Origin: Pegoplata infirma
Lineage: Eukaryota > Arthropoda > Insecta > Diptera > Anthomyiidae
Direction of reading: 5' to 3'
NCBI GenBank assembly: GCA_963921195.1
Contig: OY992540.1
Location: 40,819,890 to 40,883,889, forward strand
DNA length: 64,000 nucleotides
Shown: piece by piece, positions 1 to 13,100 of the stretch
How the letters are laid out: each line of letters starts with the position of its first letter
Position numbering within the stretch: position 1 is the stretch's first letter
Made by a program: the position numbers and the translations under genes
The notes under the pieces: generated by a model
Seen by the model: the letters and a program-made list of their open reading frames with translations, nothing else
What the model was told of the DNA's origin: nothing
Databases searched by the model: none

Positions 1-402
1 TTGTTTTCAAATATGCGCAAAAAAAATATATTACAAAATAAAAATTCTACCATGCTTTTAATAAGTATATTACAGTTGAATTTCCTTCAAAATTAAAAAA
101 AAAAAAAAATTGTTATTTTTTTTTTTTTTAATTTCACTGACATCCAACCTGACCTTTTAACCCTTAAGAGCCTGATTTATTTTCGCAAAATTTCACAACT
201 GTTTTTTATTTTGAGGTTATGTCACCCTATTTAAACAAAAAGCTGCCAAACAAAGTTGTTTTTAAGGTGCAAGTGTTTGTTTGATTGCAGTAAGTAAAAA
301 ATATAGTTTAACATTTTTTTGTTGGTTTCTAACGGTTCCAAAGGTTTTCTAAAATCTGAAATTAAAATTTCAAAATTTATTTTTCATATTAGTATGAATT
401 AC
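1..402. other. AT-rich intron/flank with no gene seen
   Basis: This stretch lies just downstream of the splice donor of the minus-strand exon at 403-1110, so I read it as the start of that gene's first intron, which runs out of the window. It holds A/T homopolymers near 96-130 and no open frame with coding character. Confidence 0.5.
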
Positions 403-1110
403 CTGACTAGGTATATTCGTTTCTTGATAATGTTCCTGTTGAAGTTTCCTCTTTGGAACACGTGTAACAACGTATTCAAATTCGTCGTCTTCTTCCTGAA
501 ACGTATTACCGCCGTTTTTAGCAATTTTAATATTTTCTTTCTGTATCTCGATCACAAAATGGCTAGTTGAAGCCGAATGGTCTAATTCTTCTACTCCTTT
601 ATTCTGTTCTTTGGATTGGACTTCTTCCTCAAATAGACCACTATCATAAACGTGTAACAAATCGTATTCTTCCTCCTCTTCTTCTTCCTGTTCCTTTTCT
701 GGGGCTAACTCGTTACGAGTGGCTAGTTTTGTATCTACTAAAACCTTATTGGGGCGTGGTGGTGGTGAAAGTGGTGGACGTAACTTTTGAGTAATTTTGA
801 TTTTATCAAAGTTTTCCAGAGGCAATAGTATTGGTTCTGGTCTTCTAATACACTCCTTATTGGACTTGTTGTGTTGTTGATGATTATTAGGGGTGGAATT
901 ATTGACAGGTGACACCTGTCCACCGTATTGTTGATTTGTAGAGGAAGCGCTTTCTGCTTGCGCCTCCCTAACATGCGCCAGCAATGCAGTTGTCGCTGCA
1001 GATGCTGACGATGGCTCGTTGGCACTCGGGGGGCTACTTGAACTGGGTACACGATTTGTCAATATTTGATGTAGATTATCTTCCAGATTTGTGTGTTCAA
1101 TGTACATCAT
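403..1110 (-). CDS. First coding exon of an acidic low-complexity protein (unknown function)
   Basis: The frame is open for about 236 codons from an ATG at 1110, with a second ATG at 1107. An in-frame TAA lies a few codons upstream, so this looks like the true start; a longer reading would begin at TTG, which I reject. The exon ends at a good donor (CTAGTCAG/GTAATT) at 403, and the 3' part of the gene lies outside the window. The protein is hydrophilic: a Ser/Ala/Asn/Gln-rich N-terminus, a proline patch (LSPPPRP), a run of seven Glu near residue 140, and a basic end (VPKRKLQ). I see no signal peptide, membrane segment or recognisable domain. It could be a cytoplasmic or nuclear scaffold-like protein, but no family can be named. 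Composition and splice context argue for a real host exon. Confidence 0.6.
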
Positions 1111-2052
1111 CAATACAATTTTATAAAAAAGGCTTTAAAAGCCTGTTTAGCCATCTACAATTAACGAAGTGCTATTAAATATAGAATTGTGTTAATTTAA
1201 GGAACTTTTATTGCTTTGCACTTGTTTTAATGTTTTTTTTTTTGTCTGCGCTGTACTTTGCTATATTAGCTGCCCAGTCCGGCTATCAAATCGAGCGTCG
1301 CTAAACTTTTTCTTGTTGTTGGCAAAATGTCTGACTCTTCTTTTTTTCCACTGCCAATTTTTTTTTTGTTAGAATCCAAGTATTAGCAATAATTTTTTGA
1401 TTTATAAATTTAATGAACGTTTTTTATAGGCTTTCAAACGAAATTATTGCAATAACATTGTTTATTGTATATTTTTGTTCGACGAAAAAAGATTTTTGCA
1501 GAGTTTAACAATAAAGTTTTCACGTAAAAAGAAAAAAGCCGCACATTTCGTTTTTTCTGAAAAATGTTAGGTATTCAGCAAAAGATAATTTATTCAGCAA
1601 ACACAGAGTTGTATGAACGCGTAAAGTGTGACATTCAGAAAAATAGTGTATTAAACTCTTGTTGAACAAAAACAAGCAAGTTTAATTGACAAAAGTTGTA
1701 AAAAAACACTAAAATATTAAAACTTATACAAAGTTCTTCTTAAACTTTGCTGTTTGCTATATATTTATTGTTTAGATAAATTAAAAGTTTAGTAGTATTT
1801 TTGCAACTCTGCCTAAAAGTAGTATTTTTGTAGGGCCCTCATGCGGCCAGTAGTAGTACATTGTGAATATTACAGGGTGTCATGTAGTAAGCAGAATTTT
1901 TTGCTGAATAGTTTTATTTTAGATGACTCACCTTATTTTCATATACACTTAAAGAAATAATTTTAAATATAAGCCGATTCGCACACTTAACGAAATTAAG
2001 TTAAATAAAGGCCGATTCACACGTTGACTGGCCTTATTTACTATTTCAAGTA
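1111..2052. other. Intergenic, no gene seen
   Basis: This is 5' flank of the minus-strand exon at 1110. It contains short A/T runs and two similar pieces near 1975-2030 built around GCCGATTC and CACAC. I see no exon-like open frame. Confidence 0.45.
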
Positions 2053-2845
2053 CACTCATAGAAATATCTTAGTAGAAAAATTAGTAAACCCATTGTAGAT
2101 CAAGTTTTACAGAATAATGCCGTATTCAACAAAAATTAATGTTGATATCGTTGAATAATCAGTAAAGTTGAATCAACTTTTTACAACGCTTATACAGAAT
2201 TCAATAGATAAATCAAAATAGAAAAAACAACCCTGTTCGTTCATTTTTTTTATTATTAACGAGTGACGAGTGAGTTGGTAGCAATGTGAATCGTGTTTAT
2301 CTCTTATAAAATTATTTTATGTGTTTGTTTTTTATAAAAATATTTAATATTATAAAAATAGGATCCGATTTGTAAATATTTGGTAAGTAAAAAAATACAT
2401 TGATTACTTTATGTATTCATACTATATTAAAACTTTTTTGTTTTTTTAAGGATTTTGTTTGGTATCATCAGAAAACTGGAGAATGGCTTATGAGTGCATA
2501 ACATGAATAAACGAAGTGTGTGTGAAAATCTCGCGTTTAAATATTGCAGCTTAAAAAGCCGGTGATAATTCTAAAAAATATTGTGATTTATACTTAATAA
2601 AAGAATATTTACAAATAACAACAAGCTTTTTTTATTAATAAAATTTCTTATATCAACAAAAATATGAGTTGAGTTTACAAAAAATACGAGTTGATTTACA
2701 AAAAAACGAGTTGATCAACTTTTACAAAAACTGACAATAATTTTTATTGAAATCAACATAAATATTTGTAGGGTCAAAATCAACAATGATTTCTGTTGAA
2801 TTTACAGTGATTTTCTTTGGGAATACAATGATTTTTGTTTGAGTG
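2053..2845. mobile_element. CACTA-like MITE
   Basis: The left end CACTCATAGAAATATC and the right end TTTGTTTGAGTG are short inverted termini, each flanked by TA (2051-2052 and 2846-2847). The interior carries repeated GTTGATTT/AATCAAC motifs on both strands near 2110-2220 and 2640-2830, typical of a non-autonomous element. There is no transposase frame. It shares terminal style and 2-bp duplication with the copies at 4199, 6836, 26114, 31363, 37291, 47951, 56529 and 58628. Confidence 0.6.
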
Positions 2846-3365
2846 TATGGAGGGGATACTATTTGCATTAAAAATTATTTAAAATAGTGGGAAATTGTAG
2901 ATGAGGGTAGTAAATCGTCCTTATAGCATACATGCAGTGCATCAGACAAACCAGGAGATCGGTTTAAAATGGGTGGAGCGTCATCTGAGGCCTATTTTCT
3001 GTATTATGCGACGTCGCCGTTAAAAAAAAACGACTTTTAAAACAAAAAAAATATAAAAATTATTTCAATATTGTGCCGCCGCCTAGTAAATTCTAATGGT
3101 CACTTACGGGGTCAAAGCGAGAAGGGGTAAAAATACACAAAAGTTATACAACTACCCCGCAGTTCGTCCCTACATTATTTTTCCCCCCTGACATAGGAAA
3201 TTTGGCAGATCCTCGTATTTTGTATTTACAAATCATAATTCTAAATTTTAAAGGTATCGGACCAGTTCTTCTTTTACTCAAATCACTCAAAATTCATAAA
3301 AATAAGAAATAATACTCATTTTTTGTAAGTGTTAAATCTGAAAATTGTTAGACCTTTTTTGGACT

Positions 3366-3560
3366 TAACAATTTTACCCGATATTCAGCTAAATCGGTCT
3401 ATTGGCAACAAAAATTAGTAAATTACACTCAAATTTGGGTTGTGTGTGTTTTCTACACTTATTAAAGATCTAACGAAAGATCGGTCCATGTTTGGACTTG
3501 GGACACATTTTCCAGAAAACACTGGTGAAGGGTATTGACCGACTATAATTTTCTTACTTA
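3366..3560 (-). repeat. Dispersed repeat R, partial copy
   Basis: This matches, on the opposite strand, the repeat at 9668-10464 and 57792-58568. Shared blocks are the 'aaatcggtctattggcaaca' block, the 'tgtgttttctacact' block, the 'tccatgtttggacttggg' block and the 'gggtattgaccgac' end. It is truncated and lacks the GACGGACG tail. Confidence 0.6.
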
Positions 3561-3575
3561 ATTTTTACAAAATTG

Positions 3576-3735
3576 TATGGGGACCACTTTAAGGGTTACA
3601 GATAGAGGTTCGGTAAGTTCTAAAAAAACGAGCTTCAAAAACTTTTTCGAGGTCCTTGGGACAGTTAGAGCAGTAAGAGGAAATTTTATAAAGATGTCAT
3701 TTTGTATACGAGGCGGTCAGTATCACTTTTCAAGG
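3576..3735. repeat. Dispersed repeat Q, partial copy
   Basis: It resembles 12225-12420. Both contain 'attgtatgggga', 'ggacagttagagc' (or a one-base variant) and 'atgtcattttgt' in the same order with similar spacing. Non-coding. Confidence 0.45.
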
Positions 3736-3843
3736 TAAAGACCATAATAATTTTACTCACTTTTAAATAAAATTTATTTGATCACAATTAATTAAAATAG
3801 TTTAAAAAAAAATATAGTACATTTAAAATTTTGTAGGTACATA

Positions 3844-4154
3844 TTAATTTTTTTTACAATTAAAACATAAATATATTAAATTCCATAATATAATACTTGT
3901 GGCATATAATACTGCCGCTAAGCCCACACTAGCCTGAAATGAGTAATTCACTACCACCAAATGGGCCAAGGAACCCCATACTAAAATCAACAAGCCATTT
4001 GTAAAATGTACTGGAAATCGAATGGCAGTCCACTGTGAACGAGTCATACTCGTTTGGAAGACCCAATCTTGTAGAAATAATGTTACAGATTGACCGAAAC
4101 CCAAAAGTGCAGCTGAAACACTTAGCAAAAGTTTCGAAGTTGAAAAACTTATGA
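3844..4154 (-). CDS. Transporter terminal exon (TM10-TM12)
   Basis: The acceptor AAATTCCAG lies just before 4154 and the stop is at 3844-3846. The single T left by exon 4 plus TC here makes a Phe codon, giving FISFSTSKLLLS. The exon encodes three hydrophobic helices and a short basic C-tail (CFNCKKN). Length 311 bp. Confidence 0.75.
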
Positions 4155-7100
4155 CTGGAATTTGCAAAAAAAAAAAAAACATAGTTAAAATTAATATACA
4201 CTCTAATTAAAATGATTTCAGTTTCCTACTAAAAATTGGGTAAATTTACACAAATTATGTAATTTTACTTAAAATTAATGGAAATTTACAAATTTTATAG
4301 TAGTATATTATTTGAATTTGTTGAAATTTATAGTAGGAAATTGGACTCATTTTTTAGAGTGTAAGTTTTTCTCTTAAAACTACAAAAAGTTTACAAGTTT
4401 TTTTAGGTAAATTCTACCAACAAAGTTTTAAAGTAAAAACTTAGGTAATTTATGCAAAAACATTTTGTCGGTTATTATTAACCCAAAAACTTGCAACATT
4501 TTTTTTTTTTGTTTGCAATAAAACTAAACTTACATATCAGTGCAAATCCTTTCGAGATACAACCCATTGTATGCCATTGAAATTTGTGCTTATATAAACT
4601 ATTACCAAAACGTGGAGTCATCAAAGAAAAACACATCCATGGAAAGGCCAATAACGAGAATAAAAATGGTATTTCAGCATTTTTAATGGCATGATGAGTA
4701 ACGGCTAAGCCGGGTAAAACCGTAAGGCACATAACATAAGAAAATATATCAGCCGATAACAAAAATGTGGTAGAATATAGCTGAGGCACGGATAAAGCTG
4801 CTTGCAGCGGCAGTATAATTTTATCCAATAGATTATCACACAAATTTGTGGTGACATTACGAGAAAATTGTTGGAATTTATCCTGAAACAGAGAGAGAGA
4901 GTAAATATTAATGTACATTAAAACAAGTAAAAAGTTAAATTCGACTTGGCCGAATCCATGAATACCCTCCACATGGTCTAAAGCATTTGGTGCGATCGAT
5001 TTTTTTCTGAGTGCAGGTATTACCATAGTGACATAGTAATCCATCGACCGTTTTGTAGGTCTGGCATCACCAAAGATAATTGGAAAATTCTGGCAATGCC
5101 AAACTAAAGTTCAAACGCAAAGCAAAGAGAGACAAAAACAATCTGCATTCTCACTGTAAAACTGGTATCTTCCATCTCGCTCACATTTCGATTTGTGATA
5201 AAACAAACAATAATACCATATGGTTTTTGTTTAGTACTTTTTCAAACGCCATTTGTTGGACTACTCTATGACTCTGGGTATTACGACACGAAATTCGAAA
5301 GTTTAAATTTGACGGGACGCCCAAATGTTTAGTGTGTTTTTCAACACACTGATAACTTCTGAACTCCTGGAAAGAATTCACTGAAATTCTTTACCTGAGG
5401 TAGAAATTAGAAATATATATGTGGGGCATTCCATGTCAAATCGGACACTGTTGTTTTTAACTATTGATTAACAACTTCAAATTACATTTGTTTTTACTGT
5501 AACTCAAATTGTCTGAATTTTCTTCTAAACGTCAAAAACGGTTAAAATTATTTGGAAATAATTCCTGCTGCTTCTGACACTTTCAACTCGTTCAACACAT
5601 ACGTTTTTCTAAAAATTTCTAGAAAACTATAATTTTTTTTTATAGACTAAAAACAACTATGTACATAAAACAACTGTTACTACAATGTAGTAATTGTTTG
5701 TATTTATTTTTTAAAACGACTACAAAAAATAGTTGTTTGAGATTTTTCATACAAAAAAAAACTGAAGTTGTAGTTGAAAACAACAACTACTACTTACTAC
5801 ACAAATGACCGGCATGTAGTAACTGCAATAATTTTCTTAGTGCACGTAGTCATTGATGTCCATCTGTTATCGTCCTATTCCCTGATATATTATCAATTTT
5901 GGTAATCAAATCTACTAAAGGAACTGAGATGTCAAGTTCTACCTGTTCTCCAAACCGACTTGTGCTCTTCCTTGCGCATCATCAGCCAATTCGTGTGCTG
6001 TCGAATTTCGCGAATGTTTTTTAACGATTCCCCATATCACAGTGTTTGCTTTGAAGTCCTTCAGAGTTGCGAGACACGAAAATGTTTATGGCGCAAGGAC
6101 GTAAATCACTTGTCATTATCATCTGCGCGGCTTTATCTATTGCAAGTATTTTCATAAGTTTCGACACCCCAGCTGTTTTCGTCACCCCAGGCTAGCCTAT
6201 AGTTTCTTAAATGGAATTGATGAACGAAATTACTAGGATATCAGAGAATAGAATGAAGGATATATTATGTCCTGTGGTTCCTAGTAGGAACAAAGGGCCG
6301 CAACGAACTCTTTCCATTCGATCCGGGTTGATGCTAGATGTTTAATTTCCCTCCAGCTTAGCCCACTTTGGTTTACTTCAGATTCAAGTTGACGTCTCCA
6401 GGTGTGCGACGGGTGGCCAACTCTTCTTGTATTACCATGGGGGTTCCAGTCAATCGCAGATTTAGAAGGGTCGCCATGTGGTCTACGGACCTATCCAGCG
6501 CCATTTTCGATTGAGGATCTCGATGTTAATTGGCCGTTGGTTTGTCCGTTGCCAAAGATTAGTGTTGGATTGGCCAGAATATCCTAAGGATCCTACGTAG
6601 GCAGCGATTAACAAACACCCGAATGGCGTTTATTTCACGTGATGTCGTGTTCCATGATTCGCAGGCGTATAGGAGCACCGATTTGACGCAAGAGTTAAAG
6701 ATGTTAATCTTAGTGTGTTCCGAAATAGAAGTAGACTTCCATACAGGTAGCAGCATGCCAAATGATTGTTTGGCCTTTGACATTCGACAGGCCACATCAT
6801 TGCTGCAGCCGCCAGTATGTGTTAAAATGCTACCACACACAGAAAAAAGTTTCCAATCGAATTTATCAGTTGTATCAACTCAAAATTCGGTTGCTGCCAC
6901 TATGGCTATGACAACCAAATTTTTTAGTTTCCCCAATTTAAAGACAGTTATGACCGCCGAAAATGAGTTGTGACTACCGATATTCGACTGTGACGACCTA
7001 TATAGAAAAATTCCAACCGATTTTTTGTTGAAATAACTGACTTTCAGTTGGAAATCGTTAAATTCGTTTTCTGTGTGCAAGATAGCAAAAGGACTTTACT

Positions 7101-10100
7101 TCTTCTAGCTCAACATCCTGTATTTTAAATTTGCTGTTATTGAGAGTAGAATGAAGAATAGGTGGATATTACTGACTACGTGCAGGATATGGCGAACCCT
7201 GTGGTTACTGCAAAATCCTAAGAGAACAAAAAGTTGTCTTACTTTTGCAAAAGTAAAACAACTACTAGTGCAAGTACTGACAGGACACTGTATAATCGGC
7301 CAAATTGACGTGCGTATGGGAATTTCTGATAAGCGATATTGTAGAAATTGTGGAGAAGAGAGGAGATTCAGTGAAGCACTTGTTATGTGAATATCCGGGT
7401 CTGACGAGGGGCAAAGATTTTTCAATGACCTGGGTTGCATAAACGGTGTCACATTGACGTCTCTTGCAAAATATCTTTGGGAATCGTGGTGGTTTAAGAA
7501 GTAGAACTTTGTATCACAGGGGAATTAGGGAAATAACAATTGAGGGAATCACAAGGGGCCATATGGCTCCCTAGTGAAATCTCCAAATGACGAACGAATC
7601 TTTTTACCCCTCAAAAATTAATTTGGGCCTCTGAGAAGTAAAAAGCTTTGGCTTTTTTCTAACTCTACAATTTTGTTAAGTTCCATCAAATTTGGAGATG
7701 AACCTTCGGGATACTTTCCATGTTATTACTTATGAAAAGCGTTGGAAACAACTTTAAACCTTACGTCATATTTTTAATAATTAATTACAGGTTATTCCAC
7801 CAAAATGTTTACCGAAAGTTTAGCATAAATTCTACCCTTACCACAACATATCCAACATTTTTTCATAGACTATCCCAGGAAAATTTTTTGGAACAAATTC
7901 CTGGTTCAATAGATTCTTGAATATATTCTACGGTAATCACAACAATATTTTCTATGTAAAATTATTTAAAAAAAAAAACTACTTGCTCTAAGAAACGATT
8001 GCTTTCGGGACAATTTCAAACAAAAATCATTGATTCTTGAATGTTAAGTAGAACCGGTTGCAGGGTAATTTGATGCGTTCTGGAACCGATTATTTGGAAC
8101 AGAAAATTTTGCTGGTTATTTTAAGCTAGAATATTTTTTTTTTTATACTCACCAAATTACTGTATCCCGAATCGACAACACCTTCTCTACTCATTTGTAA
8201 ACCATTGGATATAGATTTCTGCATTGACTGTGAAGCTCCCACACTTGTTCTGCCATAGTTTTCTATAGTACCCGAACTCGAGCGCATCACTGAAATATTT
8301 TCATCTTCTTCTGGTATAATTTCCATTATTTCCACACCATTTGGATTAATGAAAGTAACATCTACCTGATCTGTGGGTAACATATAATGGCCATTATCGA
8401 CAGCAGCTGCCAATGCTATAGCCGTCGCATTTTGATGATTATCCATAATGGGATTTTTCCAAGTTCGTAATTCTATACCATCCAAGTGGTCGTTGAAGAC
8501 ATTCGAAAAACGTCCCAACTGATGATGGAGTGGTGTGAAAGCTGATTCAGTTTTAATCACAGATACACGTTGTGTTATGGCACCCTCACGATGGCGTGTT
8601 ATAATTAAACTAATAGGTATGAGATTCACCAATAAGGCAGACATTAATACTATAGACTGGGCCGTACCGTATAAGGTGCGTAAATTGGTAAAGGCAAACG
8701 ATAGAAATAGTTGACAGAAAGCCTCACCACACAAGTGAATAGTTTTACGTACAAATTTATCTTCTCGCGGACGAACAGCTTCTAAGATTACATGAGTCTT
8801 CCATATAAATAAACTAGCACCAATGCCTGTAATTACAAGAGATTAACAAATTTCGATTTCTTGTTGCTGTAACGGTTTTTAGTACCTCCAAATACTCCAT
8901 AGAATACTATAGCTAAAATTTGTGTGGTTGTGGTAATTTGTATCCAGGCCGAGGAGAAAAATATACCACTTATCATTAGGGAACAGCAGGTTATCAAGGT
9001 GGCCAATAGAAATACATTGCGATATTTAGCCGTTTCCCTTGTCCTTCCATGATATTCTGTATCCAAGTGTTCCAGTATACTGCGACATAATTGACCAGTT
9101 GCTTGATAAACAATTGCCGGCCATATGCGCAATACCAAGTCTTTATCTGATTCTACTACATTGCCATATAAATAAGCGGGAGTAGCAAGAAATGCCTGTC
9201 AAAGAGAACGAGAGGGAAAATTATAACATCCATTAGATAAGAACGTATACAACTAAAACAGAGTTCGGAGAATAGGCATTCGAAATTTTTCTATAGGGTT
9301 CAATAAATTTTAGTTTAAATTTTTTAATTCTCTGAATTCAGTTAATTAGCTTGTTTAAAGTAGATATATATTTTATAATACTTATTTTGTTAATCCCTGG
9401 CTTCTCAATAGATTAGATAAATCCACTTGAGGAGCAAGAAACGTAATACTAGCGATGAAGAGATGGTTTAGCGCATTATTTACCACTTCCTACAATCACA
9501 CCAGGGCACAGTGCCACATTTGGCCAATCTAGCACGACAAAAATCCAAAAAAAAAGTTCCCCGATTTTTATGATTTGTTTGTTTGTATTATAAAACATTA
9601 TAATCGAAGTTTCGAAATGGTACAGAAACTTAGCCTAAAAAGTACTTAAAAGACATGTAAGAAATTTATAGTCGGTCAAGACCGACCATATGATACCCTA
9701 CACTACTGTTTTCCGGAAAAAGGGTCCTAAGTCCAAACATGGACCGATTGGGTCTGTCTTTTGTTAGATCTTTATTTAGTGTAGAAAACACACACAGATC
9801 AAATTTTAGTGGAATTGGTTTATTTTTTTGTCATAAGACCGATTTAACTAAATATCGGTCGAAATTTTTGTATGGGGGACTAAGTCCAAAAATGGTCCAA
9901 TTATATTCCGATTTGATAAGGTTACTAAAGTACACGTTTAACACCTAAAAATACAATTTTAATCAAATATTTCCATTTTTATTAATTTTGAGGGAATTAT
10001 GTGAATATCGGGAGGGTGGGTTGTATGGGGACTACCAGAAGGACTGAACCGATTACTTTGAAATTGGGAATGGTGATTCGTGTATACAAAATTTGATTAC

Positions 10101-13100
10101 CTGCTAAATTTCAAAGCGATATCTGTTATAATACGGTTATTAGAATCATTTAAGCCGAATCCAAAGGGGGCGTTTGTATGGGGGCTATGTTTTAATATGG
10201 ACCGATTTTCTCTAATTTCAATAGGCATCGTCCTAAAGCTAAAAGATGCTTAAGTTTCAAATTGCAAGTCAATTGATTGAAAATTGCGTGCTTAAACCAA
10301 TAGATGGACAGACGGATGGACGGATAGACGGACAAATCGACTCAAAAAGTAATTCTGAGTCGATCGGTATACTTGAAGGTAGTTCTCGGACCAATATTTC
10401 GGGTAGTTACAAACATCAGCACAATCTCATTATACCTTGTACCACAGAGTGGTGTAGGGTATAAATAGTTTATTTATTGAAAAAGTTTTTAAAAACTAAA
10501 TGAAGGGCTTATTGTAAAAACTCGATAAGCAACATTTCATTTTATGATGTGTTTTGCCTTAAAACTTTTAAAATAATGTAGAAAATAGAACTTTTGCAGA
10601 ACTTTTATTCTCAATATACTTGTACGAAGGGTCAAAGCAAGACTTCTGCCAAAAATCTGTCAATGGAACATCAGCAGAAAGCGAAAAACACGAAAAATTA
10701 AAGGTTGCTTATCAAGTTCTTGTAGTAAGCCCTTCAAATCATTTATGTTTTTTGGGAAAACCATATAAAACTCCTTAAAATTTCCGTTTCGTATTTATAC
10801 CCTACACCACTCTGTAATACAGGCATGCGCTGGTACAAGGGGGGGGGAAGGGGAATTTCCCCTCCAGAACAAATTTCAAAAAAAAAAAAGAGGAAAAAAT
10901 GGAGAAGAAAGAAAAAGAGAGAAAAAGAAAGAAAAAAAGACATAAGGAAATTTTCTAATAAAAAATTTCGAAGGAAAAACATCTCGAAATCCGAAAATGT
11001 TCAAAAAAAAAAAATTTAAAGGGAAGATTTGAAAATTTTTAAAGGAAAAATGTCATTAATTCTGAAATTGTCTGTGATAAAATATATGTCAATCTTATTT
11101 CGAATTTTGGTAAAAAAAAAATGACATAGAATATGTTTATTTTTTGTATAGAATACAGGATCTTAATTTTTTCTATACCAAAAAGTACAAAAAACCCTAA
11201 AATTTTTCACATCCTCAAAAATTTTCCTTTTCTGATTTTTATATAAGAATTCCAACTTCTAAAAGTCTCAGAACCTAAGTCTTTTTCTAAAGGAAAAAGG
11301 TCTCAGAATTTTTCTATAAGAAAAATGTCTCAGAATCTGAGACTTTTTCTATAAGAAAAATGTCTCAGAATCTGAGACTTTTTCTATAAGAAAAATGTCT
11401 CCGAATCTGAGACTTTTTCTATAAGAAAAATTTGATCAGATGTTGAAACTTACTCCATTGGTAGAATTTCGAAGAATCTGAGACATTTTCTATGGAAAAA
11501 ATGTCTCAGAATGTAAGATTTTTTCTATAGGAATACGGTCTCAGTATGACTTTTTCTATAGGAAAAATGTCTCAAAATTTGGGATGTTTTCTTTAGAAAA
11601 AAAGTGCCAGAATCTTAGACTTTTTTATATAGTATACATATCTCAGAATCCGAGACGTTTTCTATAGGAAAAAGTTTCTGAATCGGGGACTTTTTCTTTA
11701 GAAAGCGTCTCAGAATCTTACACTTTTTTATAGGAAAATCGTCTTAGAATCTGAGACTTTTTCTACAGGAAAAAGTTTCAGAATATGATACTATTTCTGA
11801 CGGAAAAAGGTCTCTTAATCTGAGACTTTTTATAAAGGAACAATTTCTCAGAATCTAAGACTTTTTCTATAGGAAAAAGGTTTTAAAATTTGTCACTTTT
11901 TCTCTAGGGGAAAAAGTGGCAGAATTTTAGACTTCTTCTATTTCTTCTTATTTTATAGGAAAAAGGGGTGAGAATCTGAGACTTTTTCTTTAGGAAAAAA
12001 AATATGTAAGAAACTGAGACGTTTTCTATAGGAAAAGGTCTAAGAATCTGAGACTTTTTCTAAAAAAAAGGTCTAAGAATCTGAGACTTTTTCTATAGGA
12101 AAAGGTCTAAGAATCTGAGACTTTTTCTAAATAAATGGGGGTCGGTCTCACTAATGACCCCTCTCGGACGCACCATTGGACCGGTAGAAGCTGATTAAAT
12201 AAAACAAATTAACAAAAAATAAAAAAAATTGTATGGGGACAGTTAAAGATAGAGGGTAGGTGTGTTCAGAGAAAATGTTTGGACTAAAAAAATATTGTGG
12301 GTCGGTCATACATTTTGTTGCTCTAAGGGCATTATTAGGGCAGTTAGAGCGGTTGGAACAAATTTTAAAAAATGTCGTTTTGTGTGGGAGCCCCCTTAGA
12401 AATTGGAGATAGGGTATTAGTTTGATCCAAAGAAATGTTAGGATGGAAAAATTAATGGGGGTCGGTCTTATAAAGGACCCCTCTATGACGCACCATTGGA
12501 GCAGTTGAAATGATTTTAAGATTGGAAAATTACAATAAAATTTTTTCAAAAAATTTTAAAAAATAGTAATAATCGTTGTCCCACGATCCTCCTGGGCAAA
12601 AAATTTGTAGAATTGATTGAAGTTTTACACAAAAAAATTTCAAAAAAATCGAAGAGTACAAACATTTCAAAAATGAGATTTAAATTTTAAAACTTAAAAA
12701 CCGCATACTAGAGCGCTTTTAAGAATTTTTTGGGATTTTTTTTTTAAAAGTACGTAAAAAAACAAAAGTTGTGAAAAAAAAAATTTGAAATTTGGACCAT
12801 TATTGAAGAAGTTATGATTCAAAGAAGTTTGAGTAAAGGAACAAACTACCAATTTTTCAAAATTCGATATCTTTTGAACGGGTCATCAAAAAAATCTGAA
12901 AATTTACCACGAAGGAGTTTTCGAAGGGTACTAAAAACTGTAAACAAATTAGGAAAATCTAAAATTTTTTTTTTCAAAGTGTCCGATTTGACATGGAATG
13001 CCCCATATATATATAGATGTCAACAGCTGATTGTCGTTATAACAGTGCAGTGCCAATATGCGAAAACTCAAAAACTGGAATCAATCTTGATAAACGAAAA

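Noticed and set aside
1111..1113. TTG start for the minus-strand exon at 403-1110
   Set aside because: ATG follows immediately at 1110 and 1107; a non-ATG start is not needed in a fly gene.
10743..11019. Lys/Arg-rich and Phe/Leu-rich ORFs on opposite strands
   Set aside because: Artefact of a purine-only tract.
11268..12135. CRISPR-like array
   Set aside because: Units are directly adjacent with no unique spacers, and the genome is an insect's.
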